64,000 nucleotides of DNA from Blastomonas sp. AAP53 (GTDB taxonomy: Bacteria; Pseudomonadota; Alphaproteobacteria; Sphingomonadales; Sphingomonadaceae). The DNA lies in contig NZ_ANFZ01000002.1 of the NCBI RefSeq assembly GCF_000331245.1, positions 72,001 to 136,000 of the forward strand, given 5' to 3'. This document shows positions 49,874-58,681 of the stretch, one piece after another (within the stretch, counting starts at the first letter, position 1; every line of letters starts with the position of its first letter). Made by a program: the position numbers and the translations under genes. The notes under the pieces are model-generated. The model did not search any database and had not been told where the DNA came from. It was given only the letters and a program-made list of their open reading frames with translations.

Positions 49874-52800
49874 ATGACGAGCAGCAAGACCAAGGCGACC
49901 AAGACGGGCGCAACCGCCGATACCGGGACCGGGGGACGGCTTTCGGGCAAGGTGGCTCTGGTCACCGGCGCTGCGGGCAATCTGGGCGGCGCGATCATTC
50001 GCCGCTTCATCGGCGAAGGCGCGACCCTGGTGATGACCGGACGCACTGCGGAGCGGCTCGATGCAGCCAAGGTGGCGCTGCTCGCCGAGACCGGGGTGGA
50101 CGAGGCGCGCGTCTTCACCGTGATCCTCGATGGGGCAGACCCTGAGTCGGTGCGCGCAGGCATCGAGACCGTAAAGGCCGCGCTCGGCCGGATCGACATA
50201 TTGGTCAACAACGCAGGCTCGGCAGGACCCCGCCAGACGCTCGAGAATGTGCCGCTCACCCGCGCCGAGATGGAAGCGAACGGCGATAGCGAGACGGTCG
50301 CCGATGCGATGCGCAACCTGCTGGGCGTCAGCTGGAACCTGACGCGCGCCGCCGCCCCGATCATGCCGGTGGGCGGATCAGTGGTGAACATCTCGACGAT
50401 CTTTTCGCACACCCGCTATTATGGCCGCACCGCCTATGTCGTCCCCAAGGCGGCGCTGAATGCGCTGAGCCAGGAGCTCGCCAAGGAGCTGGGCGCCAAC
50501 GGAATCCGCGTGAACACCGTGTTCCCCGGCCCGATCGAAAGCGAGCGCATCCGCACCGTGTTCGCGGCGATGGACGCGCTGCAGGGCGAGGCGGAGAACA
50601 CCACCGCCAACCACTTCATGGGTCGCATGACATTGGAGCGCGCCGTCGGCAGCGCACCCAAGCAGAAGACTTTGCCCGTTCCTGGCGACATTGCCGATGC
50701 CTGCCTGTTCCTCGCCAGCGATGAATCCGCCGCGCTCAATGGTAACGAGATCGACGTCACCCATGGCATGCAGGTGCGCAAGGATTCGCGCTCGACCTAT
50801 ATGACGCGGCCATCGATGCGGTCATTGGATGGCGCGGGGCTGACTGTGCTGATCGCCGCGGGCGAGGCGTGGGAAGACGCGCTCGAAATGGCCAAGATCC
50901 AGGCGGCGTGCGGTGCGCGCGTGCTGCTGGGCATGACCCGCCAGGTCGATGTGGCCCAAGCCGAAGCGCGGGTGAAGGCGCAATCGGCGGAGGAAGGCCT
51001 CACCATCATGCGCTTCAACCGCGCCGAGCCCGAAGGCATGGAAGCGGCGATCCGCGCCTATTCGGACGCGCATGGCGCGATCCACAGCGCAATCGTGCTG
51101 CCGGTCAAGCCCGCCGACCATTTCGGCGACAGTCTTGTGGCGGCATCCGATGCCGAGGTCGATGCGCTGATCGATGTCGAACTGACCGGGGCGATTGCGG
51201 TCGCGCGCACGCTGCGGCGCTATTGGAAAACGCGCACCGACCTGATGCAGGATCCGCGCTTCGTGTTCATGTCGAGCCCCAGCGACGGCAAGGGCAACAA
51301 GGCGGCGAAAATCCTGACGGCCGCGATCGCGCAGCTGATCACCATCTGGCGCGACGAATCGCGGGTCGATTTCGCGCAAGGCCGCCAGAAGCGCGCCGCC
51401 TGGGGCAACCAGATCGTGCGCTACACCAATGCCGAGGACGAGAACACGCGCTTTGCTGCAGGGCACGCGACGCGGATCGTGTTCAAGGAGCAGAAGATCG
51501 CCGAAACCTCGCTGTACCTTCCCGCCAACATCGGCGAGGAAACCGGCGCGCGGCGGGCAATGCTGGGCTTTGCCGAGAACATCACCGGCCTGCACCTGGG
51601 CAAGGTCGCTTTGATCACCGGGGGCTCGGCCGGGATCGGCGGACAGGTGGCGCGGTTGCTCGCGCTCGCCGGCGCCAAGGTGATGATGGTCGCGCGCCGC
51701 GAGAGCGAGCTCGAGGCCGCGCGCGAACGCATCGTCGGCGAACTGCAGGATGTCGGCTTTTCGGGCGTCGAACGCCGGATCAAGTTCATCGCCAATGTCG
51801 ATGTCAGCGATTTCGATTCGCTGCGCAAGGCGGCAGACGCGACGATGGAAGAGTTCGGGCGGATCGATTACCTGATCAACAACGCCGGTGTCGCAGGCGC
51901 CGAAGACATGGTCATCGACATGCCGCTCGACACCTGGCGCTGGACGCTCGATGCCAACCTCATCAGCAACTATCTGCTGATGCATTATGTCGTGCCGATC
52001 ATGAAACGCCAGGGGTCGGGCTATATCCTCAATGTTTCCAGCTATTTCGGCGGTGAAAAGTTCCTCGCGGTCGCCTATCCCAACCGCGCCGATTATGCGG
52101 TGTCCAAGGCGGGGCAGCGCGCGATGGTGGAGAGCTTCTCGCGCTTCCTGGGCCCCGAAATCCAGGTCAACGCCATCGCGCCCGGCCCGGTCGACGGCGA
52201 CCGCTTGTCGGGCACCGGCGGCAAGCCTGGCCTCTTCCTGCGCCGCGCCCGCCTGATCCTCGAGAACAAGCGGCTGAATGCGATCTATGCCGCCGTCATC
52301 GAATCGATCCGCGAGGGCGCGGAGGTCACGCATGTGCTGGGCCGTCTTGCGCGTAACGACACCGGCTATCTCAGCCACGACCGTTCGACGCCCGATCCGC
52401 TGCGGCTGCTGTGCCTCGAGCTGGCGCGCGAAGGCGACGGCATCTGCACCTGGGACCGCTATCTGCTCACCCCCGAGATCGCCGGGCGGCTGCTCGCGCG
52501 GCTGCGCTCTGCGGGCTATCTGCTGCAGCATGCCGATTGGCAGGAGCGCAGCGGCACCAACGACGGCCTCACCGGCTGGCTGATGGTTACCCCGCCCGAT
52601 GACATGCCGTATCTGCCGCAGGACCGGATCGGCAAGGAGGCCGACAAGGTCGGGAGTGGCGTATTATCGCAGCTGCATCTGGGCGCGATGCCCAAGGAAA
52701 GCGAAGTCGCCCAAGCCACGGTGTTCTACCTCGCCGACCGTGCGGTGAGCGGCGAGACGTTCAAGCCATCGGGGGGCTTGAGCGTCGAACGATCGTACAC

Positions 52801-53563
52801 CGAGCGCGAGATGTTCGGCAGCCCCAAGCAGGAACGGCTCGACCAGATGGCGGACAAGACCGTGTGGGTGTTCGGCGAGCATCTGGCCGATTACATTGCC
52901 GAAACCGCAGGCCATCTCATCGGTGATCTCGATGTCGCGCATGTCGTGCTGCTCACCCGCAGCTCCGATGGCGGCGCGAGCGTGATGGCGCTGCTCGACC
53001 CGGCCATTGCGGCCAAGGTGACCGTGCGCGTGTGCGGCGCGGATGTCGAAGCCGCGATGGACCAGGCGCTCACCGACTTCGGGCGCCCGACGACAGTGGT
53101 GTCCACCCCGATGGCGGCGCTGCCCGACCGTCTGTTCGACGAGGGCGCGATGCTGGCTCCGGAAGAATTCCGCGAGCTGTGCGAGGAGAACCTCACCCAC
53201 CATTTCCGCGTGGCGCGCAAGGCATCGCTGTATGACGGCTGCCAGCTGGTGCTGGTCTCGCCCGACGTGCCCTTCGGCCAGAGCGGACCCGCGTTTGCGC
53301 TCGCCAATTTCGTCAAGACGACGCTGCATGCGTTCACGGCGACGCTGGCGGTGGAAAACGAGCGGCTGGTGCACGATGTGCCCACCAACCAGATCAACCT
53401 GACGCGCCGTGTACGCTCCGAAGAACCGCGCAATGCCATCGAGCACCAGGAGGAGCTGAAACGCTTCGCCCGCGCGGTGCTGCTGGTCGGCGCTCCGCTG
53501 CCCGACGCGCAGGATTCGCGGTACAGGGCGCGGATCTACAGGGGTACGTCGATGACGGTGTGA
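49874..53563 (+). CDS. mcr: Bifunctional malonyl-CoA reductase
   Basis: The 1229-residue enzyme consists of two tandem SDR halves. It reduces malonyl-CoA to malonate semialdehyde and then to 3-hydroxypropionate with NADPH. N-terminal half: TGAAGNLGG (residues 31-39) and Tyr188/Lys192 in TAYVVPK; in the Chloroflexus enzyme this half reduces the semialdehyde. C-terminal half: GGSAGIGG (583-590), NVSSYFGGEK, and Tyr741/Lys745 in DYAVSK; this half reduces the CoA ester. All catalytic residues are intact in both halves, and LSGETF-like VSGETFKPSGGL and NFVKTTLHAFTATL are family-specific. It lies 42 bp after propionyl-CoA synthase. No Rossmann degeneration was seen, so full bifunctionality is likely. 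Confidence 0.95.
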   Translation: MTSSKTKATKTGATADTGTGGRLSGKVALVTGAAGNLGGAIIRRFIGEGATLVMTGRTAERLDAAKVALLAETGVDEARVFTVILDGADPESVRAGIETVKAALGRIDILVNNAGSAGPRQTLENVPLTRAEMEANGDSETVADAMRNLLGVSWNLTRAAAPIMPVGGSVVNISTIFSHTRYYGRTAYVVPKAALNALSQELAKELGANGIRVNTVFPGPIESERIRTVFAAMDALQGEAENTTANHFMGRMTLERAVGSAPKQKTLPVPGDIADACLFLASDESAALNGNEIDVTHGMQVRKDSRSTYMTRPSMRSLDGAGLTVLIAAGEAWEDALEMAKIQAACGARVLLGMTRQVDVAQAEARVKAQSAEEGLTIMRFNRAEPEGMEAAIRAYSDAHGAIHSAIVLPVKPADHFGDSLVAASDAEVDALIDVELTGAIAVARTLRRYWKTRTDLMQDPRFVFMSSPSDGKGNKAAKILTAAIAQLITIWRDESRVDFAQGRQKRAAWGNQIVRYTNAEDENTRFAAGHATRIVFKEQKIAETSLYLPANIGEETGARRAMLGFAENITGLHLGKVALITGGSAGIGGQVARLLALAGAKVMMVARRESELEAARERIVGELQDVGFSGVERRIKFIANVDVSDFDSLRKAADATMEEFGRIDYLINNAGVAGAEDMVIDMPLDTWRWTLDANLISNYLLMHYVVPIMKRQGSGYILNVSSYFGGEKFLAVAYPNRADYAVSKAGQRAMVESFSRFLGPEIQVNAIAPGPVDGDRLSGTGGKPGLFLRRARLILENKRLNAIYAAVIESIREGAEVTHVLGRLARNDTGYLSHDRSTPDPLRLLCLELAREGDGICTWDRYLLTPEIAGRLLARLRSAGYLLQHADWQERSGTNDGLTGWLMVTPPDDMPYLPQDRIGKEADKVGSGVLSQLHLGAMPKESEVAQATVFYLADRAVSGETFKPSGGLSVERSYTEREMFGSPKQERLDQMADKTVWVFGEHLADYIAETAGHLIGDLDVAHVVLLTRSSDGGASVMALLDPAIAAKVTVRVCGADVEAAMDQALTDFGRPTTVVSTPMAALPDRLFDEGAMLAPEEFRELCEENLTHHFRVARKASLYDGCQLVLVSPDVPFGQSGPAFALANFVKTTLHAFTATLAVENERLVHDVPTNQINLTRRVRSEEPRNAIEHQEELKRFARAVLLVGAPLPDAQDSRYRARIYRGTSMTV

Positions 53564-53626
53564 TTGTGACGGGGGGGCGCTGGAGGCTTTCATGCGCGGC
53601 ATAGGCGGAGGAAGTAGGGCAACGTC

Positions 53627-54397
53627 CTACACGGCCCCGCCGACCAGATACAGGCCGCGCCCATGGGCCTTCAGCCAGCGGTCGGCGCTCTGGCGGTCGC
53701 CTTCGAACAACGCGTCGAGCCAGGCATAGAAGTCTGCGCTGTGGTTCATGTGTTTGAGGTGTGCGACCTCGTGCGCGACGACTGATCGGCGCACCGTGTC
53801 GGGGGCCATCACCAGCCGCCAGTTGATGCGGATGGTGCCGTTGGCCGAGCAACTGCCCCAGCGGCGCGCGGCGTTGCTGATCGCCAGGGCAGGCACGGGC
53901 GTTCCGGCGCGGGCACAATAATCGGCAAGGTCTGCGGCGCACAGCCGCTTGGCCTCGGCCTTGAGCCAGCGGGTGAGGCGGGTGTCGAGCGAAGTGCGCG
54001 CACCCCCCAGCGCGATCACGCCGTCGGCGGCGATCACCCTGCGTCCATGGCCTTCATTCCAATCGATGCGATGCGGTATGCCGCGCAAGGGGATCGTCGC
54101 GCCCGGCTCCAGCGCGACATGCGCCCCCGCCTTGGCAAAGCTCGCCTCGATCCAGTCCGCCTGCGCGCGGGCAAAGGCGATCGCCTCACCCAACCTTGCA
54201 TGGCCGGGCAGGGTGAGCAGCAGCGCGCCCTTGGCCGGATCGGTGCGCAGCCGGATGTTGCGCGCGCGCGCATGGCGGCGGATGACCAGCGCATAATCGC
54301 GCTCGCCGATCGTGATCCTCTGCGGCGTTTCAGCGGGTGCAGCCGCAGGGTGCGGGGCGAACTTGCGGGCAAACAGGCGGGCGATCGGCGAGGCCAT
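53627..54397 (-). CDS. YgjP-like metallopeptidase-fold protein
   Basis: The 256-residue protein matches the YgjP/DUF45 family, with the zincin motif VAHEVAHLKHMNHS and the preceding WGSCSANGTIRINWRL signature. Members resemble SprT/M48 metallopeptidases; one has been reported as a UTP pyrophosphatase, so the reaction is unsure. It is the last gene of a sco-ycgN-ygjP unit: its start overlaps the ycgN stop by one base. Convergent with mcr. Confidence 0.88.
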   Translation of the reverse strand: MASPIARLFARKFAPHPAAAPAETPQRITIGERDYALVIRRHARARNIRLRTDPAKGALLLTLPGHARLGEAIAFARAQADWIEASFAKAGAHVALEPGATIPLRGIPHRIDWNEGHGRRVIAADGVIALGGARTSLDTRLTRWLKAEAKRLCAADLADYCARAGTPVPALAISNAARRWGSCSANGTIRINWRLVMAPDTVRRSVVAHEVAHLKHMNHSADFYAWLDALFEGDRQSADRWLKAHGRGLYLVGGAV

Positions 54398-54834
54398 TAC
54401 AGCTCTGCGTCAACGATATGGTTCTCGATGGGGCCGGCGTGGACTTCCGATATCACCCGGCCCACCACCGAATGGCCGCCTGCATGCATCGCATCGCTGC
54501 TGCCGGTGCGCAGATGGTGCCACTCGGGCAGCGGCAGGCCTTGCGCGCGCAGATTATAGGCGCAGGTCGAGGGCAGCCAGCTGATCTCCTCGACATTGCC
54601 GCGCGTCAGCCGCAGACAATCGGGCACGATGGCGCGGCGGTGGCGATAGTCCGAGCACTGCGCAGTACGGGTGTCGAGCAGGCGGCAGGACACGTTGGTG
54701 GGGTAGATGTGCCCGGTGTCCTCGTCTTCGACCTTGTGCAGGCAGCATTTGCCGCAGCCATCGCACAACGCCTCCCATTGTGCACGGTCGAGGCTGGCCA
54801 GCGGCTTTTCCCAAAAGGGCGTCACGCTGTCCAT
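54397..54834 (-). CDS. YcgN-type cysteine cluster protein
   Basis: The 145-residue protein belongs to the UPF0260/YcgN family with a conserved Cys pattern: CDGCGKCC near residue 24, a Cys in TNVSCRLLD, CSDY, VPDC and the SWLPSTCAYN motif. It probably binds a metal or Fe-S cluster, with unknown role. It overlaps the 3' end of the SCO1-like gene by 13 bases and the ygjP gene by one. Confidence 0.92.
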   Translation of the reverse strand: MDSVTPFWEKPLASLDRAQWEALCDGCGKCCLHKVEDEDTGHIYPTNVSCRLLDTRTAQCSDYRHRRAIVPDCLRLTRGNVEEISWLPSTCAYNLRAQGLPLPEWHHLRTGSSDAMHAGGHSVVGRVISEVHAGPIENHIVDAEL

Positions 54835-55421
54835 TTGTCGATTTCGGCGGCAATCTGTTCAGGCGTCCCGTCATACGGCAGCAGCGCGATCGGTTCGCCC
54901 TTGGAGCCCATCAGATAGGCCTGGCGGCTGTGATCGACCAGATAGCCTTTCGCGTCTGCACCCACTGGCTTTTGCGCCTTGTACATCACGAGATAGGCAT
55001 CGGCGACCGCCTTGATCTGCGCAGGCGTGCCGGTGAGGCCGATCAGGCGCGGATGGAATGCACCGACATATTGCTTGAGGACGGCCGGCGTATCGCGTGT
55101 CGGATCGATGGTGATGAAGATCGGCTGGATCCTGGCCGCGCGCTCGGGCTGCTGCTTTTCGAACAGCGCAAAGCCCGCTGCGATCTTCTGCAGATCGACC
55201 GGGCAGACATCGGGGCAATAGCTGTAGCCGAAATAGACGATGCGATGCTGGCCGGCAAAATCCGTATCCTTCACCGTCTTGCCGTTCTGATCGGTCAGCG
55301 CGAAGGCGCCGCCAATGCGCGCGCCTTCCAGCGGGGCTTCGGGCTTGGTCGCGGCGCCTGAGCAGGCGGTGAAGGCCAGCGACAGGGCAAGGGCGATGAG
55401 GGCAAGGGGGGTTTTGTTCAT
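54822..55421 (-). CDS. SCO1/SenC-like copper chaperone lipoprotein
   Basis: The 199-residue protein has a lipobox (LAFTAC, Cys20) and a thioredoxin-like domain with Cys69/Cys73 in YCPDVCP and a C-terminal His in VDHSRQAYL. These are the three copper ligands of SCO proteins that load Cu into cytochrome oxidase subunit II. TIDPTRDTP is also family-typical. It should be a membrane-attached periplasmic lipoprotein. Leads a three-gene unit with overlapping genes. Confidence 0.93.
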   Translation of the reverse strand: MNKTPLALIALALSLAFTACSGAATKPEAPLEGARIGGAFALTDQNGKTVKDTDFAGQHRIVYFGYSYCPDVCPVDLQKIAAGFALFEKQQPERAARIQPIFITIDPTRDTPAVLKQYVGAFHPRLIGLTGTPAQIKAVADAYLVMYKAQKPVGADAKGYLVDHSRQAYLMGSKGEPIALLPYDGTPEQIAAEIDKWTA

Positions 55422-55520
55422 GACAGGTTTGTCTCTGCTCTGCTATGGCACCGCTTTCAAGGGGGATTGGTGGTCGGCACGCCCGGCCCACCGCATCCCC
55501 GGTGCAAGTTTTCAAGGACG

Positions 55521-56162
55521 ATGCAGCCCGTGACCACCCGTTTCAACAGTTTTGCTCGCCTGTGGATCGCCGCAATGGCAGCCCTGGCGTTGCTGATCCC
55601 TGCTGCCGCCAGCGCCCAGTTTTCTGATAGCTACACCTTCCTCAAGGCGGTGCGCGAGCGCGATGGCGACAAGGCGACGCAGATGCTCAACGAACCGGGC
55701 AGCACCATCGTCAACACCAAGGACATCACGTCGGGCGAGACCGCGCTGCACATTGTTACCGCGCGCCGCGACCTTACATGGATGGGCTTTCTGCTGCAGA
55801 AGGGGTCCAACCCCAATGCACGCGACAAGAACGGCGTTACTCCGCTGATGATGGCGATCAATCTGCGCTTTGTTGATGGCGCCGAAACGTTGCTGAAGCA
55901 AAAGGCGCAGGTGGACGCGACCAACAACTCGGGCGAAACCGCGCTGATCCGTGCTGTCCAGCTGCGCGACCTGGCGATGGTCCGCCTGCTGCTGAAGAAC
56001 GGAGCGAATCCGGACAAGCAGGACACCATCGCCGGCCAGTCGGCGCGCGACTATGCCAGCGGCGATTTCCGCAATCCGCAGATCCTGGATGCGATCACCG
56101 CGAACGACAAGGAACGCAAGGGCGGAACGGGCAATGCCAAGGTCTTCGGCCCGACGCAGTGA
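55521..56162 (+). CDS. Exported ankyrin-repeat protein
   Basis: The 213-residue protein has a Sec signal (cleavage after ASA near residue 33) and three to four ankyrin repeats, seen as TALHIVTARRDLTWMGFLLQKGSNPNARD, TPLMMAINLRF and TALIRAVQLRD with the KNGANPDKQD loop. It should be a periplasmic protein-binding scaffold. ATG 55521 has an AAGGA site and fits the signal. It is transcribed divergently from the SCO1-like gene. Confidence 0.88.
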   Translation: MQPVTTRFNSFARLWIAAMAALALLIPAAASAQFSDSYTFLKAVRERDGDKATQMLNEPGSTIVNTKDITSGETALHIVTARRDLTWMGFLLQKGSNPNARDKNGVTPLMMAINLRFVDGAETLLKQKAQVDATNNSGETALIRAVQLRDLAMVRLLLKNGANPDKQDTIAGQSARDYASGDFRNPQILDAITANDKERKGGTGNAKVFGPTQ

Positions 56163-56175
56163 TGCGATCATAAAG

Positions 56176-56201
56176 TCCTCCCCCAGCAAGCTGTGGGAGG
56201 A
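56176..56201. terminator. Terminator-like hairpin between ankyrin and GFA genes
   Basis: The stem TCCTCCCCCAG (56176-56186) / CTGTGGGAGGA (56191-56201) has a single mismatch and a short loop. It shares the 15-base sequence TCCTCCCCCAGCAAG with the terminator at 36131-36145 but lacks that one's long T-runs. Confidence 0.75.
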
Positions 56202-56209
56202 TCTGAGTT

Positions 56210-56629
56210 TCAGAATTCCGGAAACCGCTCGAACTTCGGCAGCTCGTGCGCGGTTTTCATCCAGCCGATTTCCTCGGCGGCCTGGATATGCGCCATCGCC
56301 GGGAAGGCATCAGGATCATCGAACGTGGCGGTCTGGATATCGACCAGGCCCGGCAGCACGGTTTCGTTGATGTAGAACAGTCCGGTACCGCAGCGCCCGC
56401 AGAAACTGCGCTCTGCCAGTTCGGACGATTGATAGACCGCAGGGCTGCCCTGAAGCACGCGGAAGGTCGAGCTGGCCACTGCGGTCCAGCCCATGACCGG
56501 AGCGCCCGCGCAACGACGGCAGTCGGCGCAGTGGCACAAGGCGGTACGTGGAGCCTCTTCGGGCTTGTCGGTGGTTTCGACTGCAAAGCGCACTGCGCCG
56601 CAATGGCATCCGCCTTCGTGGCTGCTCAT
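56210..56629 (-). CDS. GFA-family (glutathione-dependent formaldehyde-activating-like) protein
   Basis: The 139-residue protein has the GFA/Mss4-like zinc fold: GGCHCGAVRF, CHCADCRRCAG and SFCGRCGTGLFY provide the Cys zinc ligands. Members were named for formaldehyde-glutathione condensation, but many have unknown roles. It is the second gene after a glutathione S-transferase (ATGA overlap), which supports a glutathione-linked function. Confidence 0.9.
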   Translation of the reverse strand: MSSHEGGCHCGAVRFAVETTDKPEEAPRTALCHCADCRRCAGAPVMGWTAVASSTFRVLQGSPAVYQSSELAERSFCGRCGTGLFYINETVLPGLVDIQTATFDDPDAFPAMAHIQAAEEIGWMKTAHELPKFERFPEF

Positions 56630-57267
56630 GCGTTTGCTCCTTCGGCTTGGGCCCTTGTGGCTGCGATCAGTTCATTGTCGATTGCCTTGGCGCGGACATA
56701 AGCGGGGCGCGCACGCAGTCGTTCGGCATAAGCGGTGAATTCGGGCCGCACAGGCAGCGTGTCGAAGGCCTGGCCCCAATCGACCTGCGCGCCGACATAG
56801 ACATCTGCCGCCGTGAACCTGTCTCCGCAGATGAATTCGCGGTCCTTCAGCCAACCGGCCAGCGTATCGACGACCAGATCATAGCTGCCATAACCCAGCA
56901 TCGCCTGCTTATCCTTGGGACTTTCCCAGCCCATCGACCGGTTGGTGATCGCCTGTTCGAGCGGGCCGGCACCAAAGGCCAGCCAGCGATAATAATCGGC
57001 GCGCTCATCGGGACGCGGCGCCAGCCCGGCATCGGGAAAAGCATCCGCCAGATAGGCGCAGATTGCAGCGCATTCGGTGACGACCCGGCCATCGTGGACG
57101 ATCGCCGGCACCTTGCCCATCGGGTTGATCGCGCGATACGCCTCGCCCTTCATTTCGGGGCCGTATTCGACGATGCGCTGCTCGTAGGTCGCGCCCGCCT
57201 CTTCAAGTGCCCATCGCGCGATCTGCCCGCGCGACATGGGATTGGTATAGAAAATCAGGCTGCTCAT
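56626..57267 (-). CDS. Glutathione S-transferase family protein
   Basis: The 213-residue protein has an N-terminal thioredoxin-like domain with NPMSRGQIARWALEE and the NPMGKVPAIV and ECAAICAYLAD motifs, and a C-terminal helical domain with the TAADVYVGAQVDW motif. It conjugates or uses glutathione in detoxification. It precedes the GFA gene with a four-base overlap. Confidence 0.93.
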   Translation of the reverse strand: MSSLIFYTNPMSRGQIARWALEEAGATYEQRIVEYGPEMKGEAYRAINPMGKVPAIVHDGRVVTECAAICAYLADAFPDAGLAPRPDERADYYRWLAFGAGPLEQAITNRSMGWESPKDKQAMLGYGSYDLVVDTLAGWLKDREFICGDRFTAADVYVGAQVDWGQAFDTLPVRPEFTAYAERLRARPAYVRAKAIDNELIAATRAQAEGANA

Positions 57268-57336
57268 GCATCTTCCCCTCGATCCGACTCAGGCGCTGGC
57301 CGGAACATAACACGAACAATTACCCGCGCCAATCGT

Positions 57337-58587
57337 TCAGCAGCCCTCACCCGTCACGACAGCGCCCAGCAGACCGCCCAGTCCGCCCTTGCACTTTTTC
57401 TTTTTCTTGCGCGGTTCGGCCTCGCCCCCGCCGTTCATCATGGCGCCCATGTCGGGCCCGCCCAGCAGCCAGGTGGAGTTGGAACGATAGCGCACGCGCG
57501 CCGTCCATTCGGGCTTCCATGGTGTCCTGGCGTTGGCGGGACGCGGCGGATAGGCAAAGTTCGCCTCGGGTCCGTACGCATAGAGGTTGCCCAGCGCGAA
57601 CTCGCCGCCCGCTGCCGTCACTTCGGCAGGCACGGTGCAGCTCGTCTGCGATGGCGGCATGACGACCTGCTGCTGGATCAGCCTGGCGACCTGCGCCGGC
57701 GCGATCCAGTCCCACAGCGCCCCGCCGAACTGGCGCGAGGCAGAGGACGACCACCAGACCATGTCCTGGAACTCGCCCTTGGCATTGGCCTTTGCGGTCA
57801 TCACCCAGGCATAATAGCCGGTGGCGTTGGCAACGGTGTTCCAGCTGATCTGCGTCGCGCCGCCCGGCGCAGGCGCGGACTTGCCGGTGATTGCGGGCAT
57901 GAAGTCCTGCGCCAGCGCGAACTTGATCTCGGGCGCATAATTGCCCGCAACGCGGTGCTCGCCCAGCAGCGAGCTGTCTGCGCTCAGCAGCTTGCGCGTT
58001 TCGGCATTGGGCCATTCGCCATAGGTCCTGGAGTTGCCGGTGCTGACCGACCGATCGACAGGCATCGATCCTGCGAACAGGTCGGGCGGCACCTGGCCTG
58101 CGGTCAGCTTGGCGAAATCGATCACCACCGGCTGGCCCGGCGCCGCCTTGGCGCCGCAGCCCCAATAGATCAGCAGCCGGCCCTTGGGACGCTGAAAATC
58201 CTTGGGCAGGTCTTCGGGCACGGCATCGGTCCGGGTGCCGGGCTTGGGGCTGAGCAGCGGCACCGATGCGCCGAGCTTTGTGACCGGTGGCATGAAATGA
58301 TCGGCCTTGGGCGCACCTGCCGCAGGGGCACGCGACGATCCCAGCCGCAGCACCAGCTCATGCGCCTGCTTGTTGCTGCCGCCACCGAACATCATCGACA
58401 GGCCAGCCCCCATGCCGCTGCTCGCACCACCGCCTAGCGCAGCAAGGCCGGTCACGGTGCCGACATCCATGTCGTAGCGCGCAATGGGACTGGCGGCCTG
58501 CTGGCTGCTGACGGGGCTGGCGAGAAGGACTGCCATCGAGACGGCGGAAATGCACAAGGCAGTTTTGCGTGGGATGAGCAATGGCAT
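57337..58587 (-). CDS. Exported protein of unknown function
   Basis: The 416-residue protein has a signal peptide (MPLLIPRKTALCISAVSM, ending near residue 28) followed by a mature part with a Gly-rich segment near the N-terminus, a large beta-rich region and a Lys/Cys-rich C-terminus (PRKKKKKCKGG). No family is recognised. ATG 58587 is chosen for its GGGAG site eight bases upstream and the signal; an ATG 30 bases earlier adds ten residues. It stands alone. Probably periplasmic. Confidence 0.72.
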   Translation of the reverse strand: MPLLIPRKTALCISAVSMAVLLASPVSSQQAASPIARYDMDVGTVTGLAALGGGASSGMGAGLSMMFGGGSNKQAHELVLRLGSSRAPAAGAPKADHFMPPVTKLGASVPLLSPKPGTRTDAVPEDLPKDFQRPKGRLLIYWGCGAKAAPGQPVVIDFAKLTAGQVPPDLFAGSMPVDRSVSTGNSRTYGEWPNAETRKLLSADSSLLGEHRVAGNYAPEIKFALAQDFMPAITGKSAPAPGGATQISWNTVANATGYYAWVMTAKANAKGEFQDMVWWSSSASRQFGGALWDWIAPAQVARLIQQQVVMPPSQTSCTVPAEVTAAGGEFALGNLYAYGPEANFAYPPRPANARTPWKPEWTARVRYRSNSTWLLGGPDMGAMMNGGGEAEPRKKKKKCKGGLGGLLGAVVTGEGC

Positions 58588-58681
58588 GGACAGACTCCCG
58601 AAGACTACGAGCGGCATGCAGGCGAGTCGCCTGATAGCACATATGTCTATTCCGCGGGAGCGATGGCCGCAGTGCGTCAGG

